Part shown: positions 51,697 to 61,470 of the stretch, piece by piece
Layout of the letters: each line of letters begins with the position of its first letter
Numbering within the stretch: the first letter of the stretch is position 1
NCBI GenBank assembly: GCA_951799425.1
Contig: OX637391.1
Span: forward strand, 19,020,551 to 19,084,550
Length of the DNA stretch: 64,000 bases
Source: Ilex aquifolium
Lineage: Eukaryota > Streptophyta > Magnoliopsida > Aquifoliales > Aquifoliaceae
Reading direction: 5' to 3'
Position numbers and translations under genes: made by a program
Notes under the pieces: model-generated
Told to the model about the DNA's origin: nothing
Databases searched by the model: none
The model's input: only the letters and a program-made list of their open reading frames with translations

Positions 51697-52359
51697 AAAA
51701 TCAAGCCCAAATTGTGGATTGTTTACGAATTGATCTGAATTAATTTTGAATCTAATTAATTTGACAAGTTTGGATTAATTTTTTTTAATTTTTGTTAAAA
51801 ATGAGTAACATTATTGTGTATGGTATGAAATTTATGTTATGAAATATTTAATGTTACTGATAACTCATTCAATAAAAACTTATGATTACGCTATTGCCCC
51901 CATCGAGTTAAAATCCTACCCCGAGGTGAAGGAATCAACCTTTTTCGAAGGTGAGATAATCTCACACGCTTCTTTCTATAGAATTCTGTATTGCTCCTCA
52001 AAGTGAATCTTTCTCTTTATGTGTTTCCGCCTCGTTGTATAGAGGGCTTGTAATTGGAGCAAATCGTTTCAAATTATAAAAAATTCCAAACTCGATAACA
52101 GCTTTGCAGCCCATTGGTAACAACCCCAAAAGCAAAATCACAATCAGTGCTTTTCTCATTAAATTAACGTATATTTACTTTAATATTTACAAACAAACAT
52201 CTTCCCAAGACTACCTCTTTACAATAATAATAAAGAAAGAAAGATAAAAAAAAAAAAAAATACTATACTAGTCTTCTTCAAAACTCGATCCGATCAAACT
52301 CCCCATTCGGAAGATAACAAATAAAACAAAACAAAACCCAATATCTCAACCAAAACATT
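51697..52359. other. sequence downstream of CYP735A, including its 3' untranslated region
   Basis: The part nearest the stop codon (about 52150-52359) should be the CYP735A 3' untranslated region, with A-rich tracts near 52240. The rest is AT-rich, with no gene seen. Confidence 0.5.
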
Positions 52360-52782
52360 TCATGGATTCAAGGGCTTCAAGCAAATTTGAACTCCATACT
52401 TGGGCTTTATCGTAAGAACAATTACTGGTGCATGGCGATAGTTCTCTGAAATATTGAAACTAAACTTCGATATCAACATGGCTAGAATGATCTTAGCTTC
52501 CATCAAGGCGAAAGACTGGCCAACACAGTTCCGAGGGCCGGCGGCAAAAGGGAGAAAATGCTTTCCGGGTGAGAATGATTTGGAGGCGAACCGGTCGGGG
52601 TTGAACTCGTTCACATCCTTACCCCATATTTCTTCACTGTGATGAATAGCTAGAACTGGGATCCATATTGATAGACCCTTTGGAATATGAAGGTCACCCA
52701 GCTCGATATCTTCGAACGCCATTCGAGGGAGAACGGAGGCCGGGGGATATAGCCTGAGTGATTCATTGATCACCATGTTCAA
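52360..52782 (-). CDS. CYP735A: CYP735A exon 5 (ExxR to heme loop)
   Basis: It starts LNMVINESLRLYPP after acceptor TTTCTGCAG and ends LKPLNP with TGA. It holds ExxR, FNPDRF and the FxxGxRxCxG heme loop. The frame extends upstream of the acceptor, but that part has no P450 similarity. Confidence 0.93.
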   Translation of the reverse strand: MNMVINESLRLYPPASVLPRMAFEDIELGDLHIPKGLSIWIPVLAIHHSEEIWGKDVNEFNPDRFASKSFSPGKHFLPFAAGPRNCVGQSFALMEAKIILAMLISKFSFNISENYRHAPVIVLTIKPKYGVQICLKPLNP

Positions 52783-55700
52783 CTGCAGAAACCAAGGAAA
52801 AAAACTTTTAGGGAAGTGCAGAGCACGAGACATTGTAAATGTCATATGATATCATATGTTTATAAAATAGTCTGTCCACGTGCAGAAACAAAACTACTTA
52901 CATTTTGCATTATTAGAACACACTATACCTATATGTGTGTGTGAATTATATACATCTTGAACAGTATTTCTGTATACGTGCAAGAATAAAATTGCTTAAG
53001 TATGATCTTTCGAGAACATGTTATTGTGTGTATAGACATACGAAAAATAATCTTTATATATGTGGAGTAAAATTACGTCAAAATTTATATGCTTAATTTG
53101 AACGACTTGCAAAAAGTTCTAGATCTAGGAGAAAATTTCTCTAGATCTAGAGTGCTACTACGCTGTGTGGACATGCTTACAAATGATTCTAACTACTATT
53201 CGTTACAACTAGGCTGCCAAAAGAAACTTCATTTTTTTTTCTCAATTTTATATTAGGAGGCTCAAAAGTTTAGGAGACTACCTCCTCAGAAACAACGACA
53301 AACCAACCAACCATGCATGAGGAGTCAAAAAATAAATTATTTCGTACGAGTTTTCAATGAAAGTATTTATTCATCACGATTTGTTTATATGGTCTAAATT
53401 ATTATCAACAACTTCTTCAAATTTACAAGTGCATGTACAACAAAATGAATGAAAGAAACATGGGTATTGTCCTGTTGCCTACACTGATAGTAGAATCCAA
53501 AGGGTGGGACATCTTGAAAGATACTAATTTTGTGAAATGTTGGTGCAGATGTTTCTTTGACATTGCTTCTTTTACAAAACTAAAACAAGAGCAATGATAT
53601 TTGAACATAATTTATTGACATGATATATTCGTTTAATCAATCACTATCATTGGATTGATAATAGACTTCAATATCAGTTGAAATCTAATCACAATGATAA
53701 GTTAAGTCACTAAATTAAGTATAAATAGTAGTATTAATGTAATGGATCTCGACAATTTTTTTTTATAAAATTACCTTTGTGAATTTCTTTTATATCGTCA
53801 TTTCCAACATACTTTTCTTTGTATCATTAATTTTATGAAAACATGTCAAATCCTTTTTTTTTTTTTTTTAAAGTATAAAGTGTGTTTTCAAAGCTTGTTT
53901 TCATGAATTTCGATTAAAAGTATAACTTGAAAACACACTCTTCTATTGAACAACAATAAATTCGGATTGATTCTTCTACACATAATAATGCATGCAATAT
54001 TTGAAAGGCAATAATTATGATTTTGGGCTTACCAAGGTGAGTTTTGAGAGGTGGTCAACAGAAGGAGCACCACCATTGCAGACTTGATTGACCTCAGACC
54101 TGACTTTGTCTTGCCAAGAGGGATTGCTAGCAAGCAACATCACTGTCCATGTAAGCAAGAGAGCAGTGGTCTCATGCCCAGCAAAGAAGAAGGTTTTACA
54201 TTCATCCATAATCACCTGTAGGTTTAAGCTAAACCCATTGTCTCTCTTCTTCTGCATTTCATTCAACAACATGCCCAGTAAATCATTCCCATATGAACTG
54301 CTTCGGCCTATCTCTACACCTTCCTTTCTGTTCTGTATTATCTCCATTAACAGCTTCTCTACCTCCATCTTCAATGCTTTAATGTCTCTGTTATATTTAC
54401 TGGGTAAAAACCTGTAAAAATATTAATGGAAAACCCCATTAACGTAATATTTCATGGTCTATTATAAACGATAATGATATTCCTTGGAAATGGAGTCATT
54501 ATTCAATTTGAAAAACTAGTTTAATATTTCATTTCCGAACTTAGTTTACAGTAACGGACAAGAAAAAGTTCAAGAGATGGAATTCATTACAGGAAAAAAA
54601 AAAACTTATCCATGTAGAAGGGTTATGGTTAGAAATTCAGTGACACACCCAATCATATTATTTTCCTATTTTCTATACTATGTAGTTTGTTTGAATATCG
54701 TTTTTGTATGTATACATGAAAAATTGTAGAACATGTCTTCGAATATATTGTGCATCCGATCTACCCCAATAGTATTATTCCGAGAACATGTAGTTTACTT
54801 CGGTGAATATCGTTTTTGTAATTGTACGTCAAAAAATATCGAACATGTCTTTAACTATATAGGGTATTCGATATGGGACTCACCGGCTTCCGGGGAAGCA
54901 CAAGTGCCGGCTGGATTGTGCAGAAAGATGCTGTAGAACTGTCAGTAAGTGGAATATTTGCTTTCCTTTCTCGTAGCTGCTATCAAACTCTGTCCGAGAA
55001 ATGATATCAGCAGTGAGACGAGTCATGTGTCCGCCAATCTCAAACTCTGTTTGGCCCAGCTCTACTGCATTTTGTAGTGATTGGAGCATCTGCTTGGTGC
55101 ATTCCACCATGTACCCCGCATAGCTCTATCAAAAAAACCAAAACCATGTCATTTTTACAAATTTTGACACACATATTGGCAGTATATATACAACATTATC
55201 GTTCAATTCATGGGTTCAAGTTGCGGCCTACACGCATATTCCAATGAGGTTGCACACATCTAACACTTCCCAACTCTTACTGACTTGATTGTTATAAACC
55301 AAACTATTTATTATTTGCAGATACATACCCTGAGTTTGTTTCCCATGAATGCTGGTGCCACGATGTGACGCTGATGGTACCAATCGTCACCATTCGCCAT
55401 TAATAAACCTCGACCGATGAAATGTTTGGAGCCTTGTTGTTGTAGCCATGATTTACCAGAAACGGCACTGTGTCTTGATAAAAGCTCTTTAATCAAATCA
55501 GTCTCCGACAAGCACATACGTGGCTCGATTCCATTCCAATATATAAATCTTTTTCCTGCAAAATATATATAGTCGAGGGTCAGTCATAAGGTGATGATAT
55601 TAATTAAAAGGTGTATCATTTTTATTATAAGATCATAAATTTGTACCATATAGTTTAGTCCAGGAGACGAAATGAGGCAGAAGGCGGCCAACGATGTCAT

Positions 55701-55926
55701 GGTTGATGGAGTCCATGTCCTTAGAGGTGGATTTAGCCACCAGGGAGGCCATGTCCAAGATGTTTCCGACAAGAAACCGAGGTTTGGGGCCACGAACTCC
55801 TTGCTTTTCCATGATTTTCTTGATGTGTCTTGGTGTTAGATAGTAACATGAAACAGTTTCATAAGCAACTTTCAACGACAAATACACAAAAATGACTAAT
55901 AAAATCAACAACACCCCCATGGCCAT
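52360..55926 (-). CDS. CYP735A: cytochrome P450, CYP735A-type cytokinin trans-hydroxylase
   Basis: This ER-anchored monooxygenase converts isopentenyladenine-type cytokinins to trans-zeatin types. Five exons (55926-55647, 55555-55329, 55125-54884, 54411-54033, 52782-52360) join in phase to 516 residues; Arabidopsis CYP735A proteins are about 518. The N-terminal anchor is VLLILLVIFVYLSL. Next comes YYLTPRHIKKIMEKQGVRGP, then the I-helix FFFAGHETT, ExxR in NESLRLYPP, FNPDRF, and the heme loop FAAGPRNCVGQ with its Cys ligand. The C-terminus YRHAPVIVLTIKPKYGVQI matches CYP735A closely as I remember it. The gene looks whole, and no key residue is missing. Start MAMG is preferred; an alternative Met lies two codons on. 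Confidence 0.93.
52783..54032 (-). other. CYP735A intron 4
   Basis: A 1,250-bp GT-AG intron, AT-rich, with no transposon end that I can defend. The small frame at 53423-53608 is chance. Confidence 0.85.
54033..54411 (-). CDS. CYP735A: CYP735A exon 4 (I-helix)
   Basis: 379 bp between ATTTTTACAG and GTAAGC. It includes MDECKTFFFAGHETTALLLT, the oxygen-binding I-helix, and ends HLSKLTL in phase 0. Confidence 0.93.
54884..55125 (-). CDS. CYP735A: CYP735A exon 3
   Basis: 242 bp from SYAGYMVECTKQML to RHLCFPGS plus two bases, between TTTGATAG and GTGAGT. The phase-2 end matches exon 4, completing the FPGSRFLPSKYN stretch of the family. Confidence 0.92.
55329..55555 (-). CDS. CYP735A: CYP735A exon 2
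   Basis: 227 bp after acceptor TTTTGCAG. It encodes KRFIYWNGIEPRMCLSETDL then SWLQQQGSKHFIGRGLLMAN and ends at AGG before GTATGT. The WLQQQG-FIGRGLLMANG run is a CYP735A hallmark. Confidence 0.92.
55647..55926 (-). CDS. CYP735A: CYP735A exon 1 (membrane anchor)
   Basis: 280 bp from ATG at 55926 to TATG before GTACAA. It encodes the hydrophobic anchor, the Pro-rich hinge and HFVSWTKLYG. The open frame runs further upstream, but that part lies in the 5' leader, downstream of the TATA box. Confidence 0.92.
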
Positions 55927-56033
55927 GAAAGCAAGTACTGAAAAGGAATACACACAGTCCTCACACAGAGAAACACTGAGAAAGAAAGAGAGGGAGAGAG
56001 GTGTGATTTGGCCAACCCTTGGGAGAAACGCCA

Positions 56034-56043
56034 ATATATATAA
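56034..56043 (-). promoter_or_regulatory. CYP735A TATA box
   Basis: On - this reads TTATATATAT, about 110-115 bp before the ATG, giving a plausible leader of about 80 bases. Sequence match only. Confidence 0.55.
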
Positions 56044-56336
56044 TGGTAGTGCTCAGAGAAGTTGGGGAACCTTGTTGTAAAAAAGACAACATAGTGTATT
56101 CGACCATGAATTGTGGGGGATGGTGAAAAGGGTACTTGAGGCTTCTTGTTACTATGTGCCAAAATTGAAGGTTGGATAAATGGATGAACCTAATTGATGC
56201 TCAAAACTAATTGCATTAAAAGAAGCACAAAATACTTAAATTTTAATTAATTTTGGAGAAACTGCATGTGATTAGACCAACGGAATGAGTGTACTTAATG
56301 TGACCCTGCCTTAGGAGTTTCTTTCTCCGTAAAAAA

Positions 56337-56492
56337 AAGTAATGCTATATAACCCAAAACTGCAACCCAAATTTGCATTCCAAATGAAAGAGGATCATTG
56401 GATCAGTGGGTTCCATTTAAAAAGTTAATGGGACCCATTCATCCAATGGTCCCCCTTCATTTGAGATACAATTTGGGTTACATAGTATTTCC
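56337..56492. mobile_element. Mutator-like MITE, copy 1
   Basis: 156 bp with inverted ends (AATGCTATATAACCCAAA at the left; reversed right AATACTATGTAACCCAAA) and a perfect 9-bp target duplication CGTAAAAAA at 56328-56336 and 56493-56501. The interior has GATCATTGGATCAGTGGG and its near-complement. It lies about 0.3 kb upstream of the CYP735A TATA box. Confidence 0.83.
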
Positions 56493-56527
56493 CGTAAAAA
56501 AACATTGTAGTGAACTAATTTATTTAT

Positions 56528-56686
56528 GAGCAATGCTATGTAATCCAAATTTACCACCCAAATTTGCATCCCAAATGAAGGGGGATCATTGGATCAATTG
56601 GTCTCAGTTAAAAAAATTGATGAGACTCACTCATCCAATGATCCTCCTTCATTTGAGATGCAAATTTGGGTTACATAATATTTTCC
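56528..56686. mobile_element. Mutator-like MITE, copy 2
   Basis: 159 bp, the same family as copy 1, 35 bp away. Left end AATGCTATGTAATCCAAATT; reversed right end AATATTATGTAACCCAAATT. A perfect 9-bp target duplication TTTATTTAT lies at 56519-56527 and 56687-56695. The two copies have different duplications, so they inserted separately rather than by local duplication. Confidence 0.85.
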
Positions 56687-56695
56687 TTTATTTAT

Positions 56696-57490
56696 TTAAT
56701 TCATTGCAACTATTGGATTGACTGTGGCTCCTATCAAACATTGAAACTTGATATTTATCTAATAATTTCAATGAAATTATACCATTAGGTTAACAAATTA
56801 AATTAAAATTTTAAGTTTAAATAGTATTACTCAAAAAAAATATTAAATTAAAAATTTGATTGTAAATTCAAATGGAAAGAAGGGGCTTAGTGGAGCTTAT
56901 TAGATTAATGGGCCCAAGAAGAGAACGTGGCCTTCAGTGTTAGGCAAGAGGGGGGGAATGGCAATACTAATACTAATAGGTTGACCTTTTTAAACTTTGG
57001 AAAGACAAAATTAAGCATACTTGGCAGCTTAATTAATGCCATGGCGTAAAATGACCCGACACAAGTTTTTCATGGCTGTACTCCAAAGTAATAATTTAAT
57101 GGGGCATCATGACACCACTAATCTTCTAAACTAATTTCTTCAATGGCTTGTCATACTAATTTTTTGGGTTACCAAGATATATGTAGGTTTTTTTTTTTTT
57201 TTGGGTTCAGAAAGTATCTAACTTAAGAATGGTTGAAACCTCTGAAATACATAAGGATCGGATTCAGAAATTTAACTGTTAAAGTATATCCTTTGGGTGT
57301 ACTACCACTTGAACTCTAAATGTCAATATACTCTAGCTGATGATGTGATCTAGTAAATTAAAAGGCTTTTCTTTTCTGATTTCCATTTGTGTTTTATTGT
57401 ATTTGGTGATTAGTGGCGATCCTCCCCAATTCTTCTATATCTTTTTACCTTATCATTTGATATATTAAATAAAAATTATAATAGATTATT
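56696..57490. other. intergenic, AT-rich
   Basis: Poly-T at about 57188-57202. No gene, RNA gene or transposon end was recognised. Confidence 0.55.
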
Positions 57491-57515
57491 GGGGGGGGGG
57501 GGGGGGGGGGGGGGG
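57491..57515. repeat. 25-base G homopolymer
   Basis: G25 without interruption, 12 bases before the solo LTR at 57528. Such a run is unstable and its length in the assembly may be wrong. Confidence 0.9.
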
Positions 57516-57527
57516 AATGCATAATTT

Positions 57528-58102
57528 TGATGAGCCCAAATCCAACTGGGCCAAGCCCAATAAGTCAAGTTAACCCATATCAGCTACAAGGCAGCCCAGG
57601 TCCGTTTCACCAATTCGACCCAGTCCAAGATCCAAGGAGCCCATGAAGAAAAGGGCACGTGGGGAAAGATCATCGGGATGAATACACAAGAATTAATTGT
57701 ACTTACCTTTTGTAATTATTCTCCCCGAAGAATTAGTACCCTCACACTCACGGCACCGCCTCACCTCACTGCCTCACCATACCTATAAATTGTAAGCCCT
57801 CTCCACATGAGAGGACACACCTTGGTATCTCATCAAACCTCTCTACACATAGCTTCTCTCTCCTAGCTATTGTACCTTCTCCGGAGCTCTCTCTCTCTTG
57901 CTTTATTTATCAATAAAGAGCCACCGGTCACCGTTGCCGTTTCCGAGGGTGGAGTAGGTTACCCAGACCGAACCACTATATATCTGTGTGTTGACTCAAT
58001 ATTTATATGACTACCATTGATTGCTTTATTTATTGTCCATTAATTACACCTCTTCACATACTCGACTGTTGATCTTGCACGAGACAATTTTTTGCATCAT
58101 CA
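57528..58102 (+). mobile_element. solo LTR, gypsy/Tat-like, 575 bp
   Basis: It begins TGATGAGCCCAAATCC, ends TTTGCATCATCA, and has the perfect target duplication AATTT (57523-57527, 58103-58107). CTATAAATT near 57783 and AATAAAG near 57913 fit LTR promoter and polyadenylation roles. Its length and its TGATG...GCATCATCA ends match the 575-bp LTRs of the 21760-32109 element, so it is a relative. Confidence 0.85.
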
Positions 58103-58339
58103 AATTTATAAAAAAAAAAATTCAAGTGAGTGGTAGTTAATTATTGGGGCGGAAAGCAGTCAATAAATTTTCGAAACTCTGAAAATGGGCTGAAGATCAA
58201 CCCGTTAGCCCAACAGCATACTGAGCCATGGCCCAGTCCATTAGCCTGATGAACAGTCCATGGGCCTTACAGCCCGTTATCGTTTGGAGAAACAAAAGGA
58301 AAGGATGCAGCTGTCCAGTTACTTTGAGAATCATATTGT

Positions 58340-58890
58340 TGATGATTAAAATCAATTAAAAAATGAAATAAAGAGTGTTCAACACATGCAAACACAAAAA
58401 TTAGGTAGTTTGGTTTGGGTGACCTACACCATTGGAAATGAGGATGGTGGCCGGAGAATCTTATTGTTCAAAAGTATAGTGTACTGAGATATGTGTCATG
58501 TCCCCATGTAGGTGGGGTTTACAATTTATAGGGGCGTACAGTATTCATGGCATCCTAGAGCAGGTTTTGATGGAGGCTTCATCGCTGAGAGCCCTGATTA
58601 AGGCGTCACCCTTGTGACAGGAGTGGGTGGCTCCGTGATGTTGGCGTAATGGACGAGGTGGTTGAACTTGCGATGTGTGCCCTATTTCCCTTCCTAAGAT
58701 GAAGATCTCACGTGCGTCACTAGTAGACTGAATTTTCTAAGATGATGGGTTTGGTTCTTGTTGGCTTGTATTTTTGATCTGGACTGGATTACACCTATGA
58801 CTTGGGTCTGGTCTGTATTTTTAAACTGGAACTCTGAGCTGGACCTAATCTATAATTCTAAACTGAGCTTGGTCTGGCCGGGGCCCGTCA
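58340..58890 (-). mobile_element. solo LTR, gypsy/Tat-like, - orientation
   Basis: On + it begins TGATGATTAAAATC and ends GGGCCCGTCA. Flanks ATTGT and ATTGG match at 4 of 5. On - it has TATAAATTGTAAACCCCACC, close to the TATTAAATGTAAGCCCCACC of the 10.35-kb gypsy LTR. It also shares a GACCTACxxC block in the same relative place. 551 bp, no internal region attached. Confidence 0.75.
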
Positions 58891-58895
58891 ATTGG

Positions 58896-61021
58896 CACCT
58901 TTATTTATTAGGGTAAAAAGCTTTATCTATCCATCCTTTCCTTGCTTAAATCTTAGGCCCTCATGTATTTATTGAGAAAAAAACTACTTAGATGGAGTTT
59001 GGAATCTAATTTATAATAATTATGGGATTCAAGGTCGGTGGCTCCATTCAGTATGGAGACTCACTTCTAATCTAATGACTATTTAGTGAACTAAATCCCC
59101 AAATCAAATTCCAAGTAACACTCCTCCTCTAGGTGACCACCAGTGGCATGTACAACAGGAACTACAAATCATGGTATAGCCATATAGGAGACATTATTTC
59201 AGGAACTACAAATCTTGTCTCCAGTCCACGACTATGTTTTTCTCCCTCCTCTCTCTTCCCATCTCTCTCTTTTATATCTTATTTAATTTTTTGTCTCTCT
59301 CCTATCTCTTTCATCCAACTATTTCTTTCTTCTGTCTTCTTTCAATTACTCACCTTTAATTCATATTCTTTCTATTTTATTCTATTTATTCTATCTTTCT
59401 TCTCCACCGCTGCTTTATCTTACTCCCGCTCTTCTATCTCTCCTCCATCATATATAACTAAGGAAATCATTCGTTGTTTGTTGTTATAAAACCGAAGGAT
59501 TCAATAGTCTAGCGCAGATCATACTGACAACATTTGTTGACTTCACCAGTAATGACCATAGTGGATTGATTTTTTTATAGACTCCATTCATCTTCTTATT
59601 CGATTTCTTTAGTTTGTTTACTAATTCATTGCTCTATCTTCATCTAAACCAGAATGACAGTGTATTTGAACAGTGGAACTCATATTTTATACCGAAATGA
59701 CAACAGACTAGAAAGTAAAATTCCTATTTCACTGTATTAGAACTCCTGACCCATAGCCAATTTTACCATCCAAATCCAAGGAAACTAGACATTGACAGTG
59801 AATTTTCATTGTGGAATCGGTCACATTCACAGCACAATCAAGCTTCTCTGCTCATTTGCCATTTTTCTGTGTGTGTGAGCACAGGGCAATTGTACTATCG
59901 TACCCTGAGCCACATTGAAATACCTCCGAGTTTGGCCTATAACAAAAACAGTAATATTATATGCACTGAATTTGTGCATCTCATTGACTCTCACTACTCA
60001 TTTATTGCAAGAAATTTGCCGCAAAAATGTAGTACACAGCATTACTAGGAAAAACAATTTCATACCAAAATGGTTAGTCATATTTGGATTTCCAAAAAAA
60101 AAAAAAAAAAAAAGCTCTGTAGACTGTAGTTTTCCAACCCAAGAACTCATAACTCAAGTTATGCTCTCACAGAAAAAGCTTTTAAAAAGTTTTATTTCTT
60201 GCCTTTTCAGTACATTCTTTTACTCTGGGAAGTATTTTCCCACCTATTTCCATCTTCTCATGGCATATATCAGAAAGCTGCATTTTACTGTATCAGCTCC
60301 TTGTGTATATTAGTTCTACGACTGCCTTTGTTTTGTAAGTTCCCATACACAGTTTACCTAATTCCATTCATTCCCTTCATATTTTCCTCTGCGTACGTCA
60401 CCATATAAGATGACCCAATTAAAGCGCAGACTAAGTTGTCGATGCATTCAGGTATTTCCGAACATTAATAACGAGTTTTAGTACATGTATCAATCATCAA
60501 ACACCCATAAACATTTCAATGCATCAAGCAAATAAAGAGCTCCAGGCATGCTATTTTATATCATTCAGTGAGACCAAAACTAAACAAAGTAATCGTAGAA
60601 ACCTCCCTATGCAAAAGAATAAAATAAGTAAAAAAATATAGCAACATGGGTTTTGTAAGTGGTGATTGGAGACCCAACCATCTGATATAAAAATGAAAAT
60701 GGTTTAATGAAATTAATGTGTTATATTCTATACACTCGTCAACCAAACATGCTCAGTTAAAGAATCATATGTCTTGCAGTTATGATAAAGCAACCCTAGG
60801 ATCACATCTCTCAACTCTACCACATATCAAACAAAAACCAGGTCCATGTAAATGAATTTCTCATAGCCTCAAGGGCTGCAATGTTACACAAGAAAACAAC
60901 AAAGGGTATGATAAATATGTTAGTTTGACGGAACTTTTGCAAGCATATGAGTTGCCTCTTGCACATATATGTCTCCATTGGGGACGAAGTCAAATTAAAA
61001 GCTTCCATGGACTCACAAAAA
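58896..61021. other. intergenic, with ALG6 3' untranslated region at the right
   Basis: Pyrimidine-rich at 59210-59460, and an A21-like run at about 60092-60112. The frames at 59133-59489, 59809-60048 and 59915-60313 come from these tracts. The ALG6 3' untranslated region probably covers the last few hundred bases on -. Confidence 0.5.
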
Positions 61022-61470
61022 CTAATGCTGCTTCTTTTCTTTATCCATTACTGCATAATGCCTTGACAACATCCATTGCTTTGTATTTGCATAAACACTG
61101 ATCAATATGAACTGAGAGAAGCAAAGAAGCATAATCATGGCTTCAAAGAGGTAAGGATACTTCTGTGGAGGATGAATGGTCAAGTACACAATGTGAAGAA
61201 TAAGAGAGCAAAAAACAAGAAAGGCTATCGCAAAAGATTTCGAAGGGGAAGAAGAATGAGAATTTATTGTATCTTGTCTTCCACCATGAGCACAATAAAG
61301 AAGGATGAACAGACCATACACAGCAATGTATGGAAGAATCAGTTTGTCACGGCACAAAAGAGGAAACATAGAGAGCAATGCGTGCTGTGTAAACCACTGG
61401 AAAAGGAAAGGCTCATCCAAAGCCAAAAAGCTTGCTGGCAGAAGCGGCAGCAGAATTGACTTCTCATGTA
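61022..61470 (-). CDS. ALG6: ALG6 last exon
   Basis: 449 bp after acceptor AATTACAG. It begins within Val of VHEKSILLPLLPASFLALDE and ends KEKKQH-TAG. It holds three or four hydrophobic segments, including LPYIAVYGLFILLYC and YLFEAMIMLLCFSQFILI. Confidence 0.9.

Noticed and set aside
55927-56034. Upstream in-frame start for CYP735A
   Set aside because: The added residues lack similarity and would leave almost no leader after the TATA box at 56034-56043; MAMG at 55926 gives the family's usual N-terminus.
59133-59489. 118-codon Ser/Phe-rich frame
   Set aside because: Comes from a pyrimidine-rich tract; no domain.
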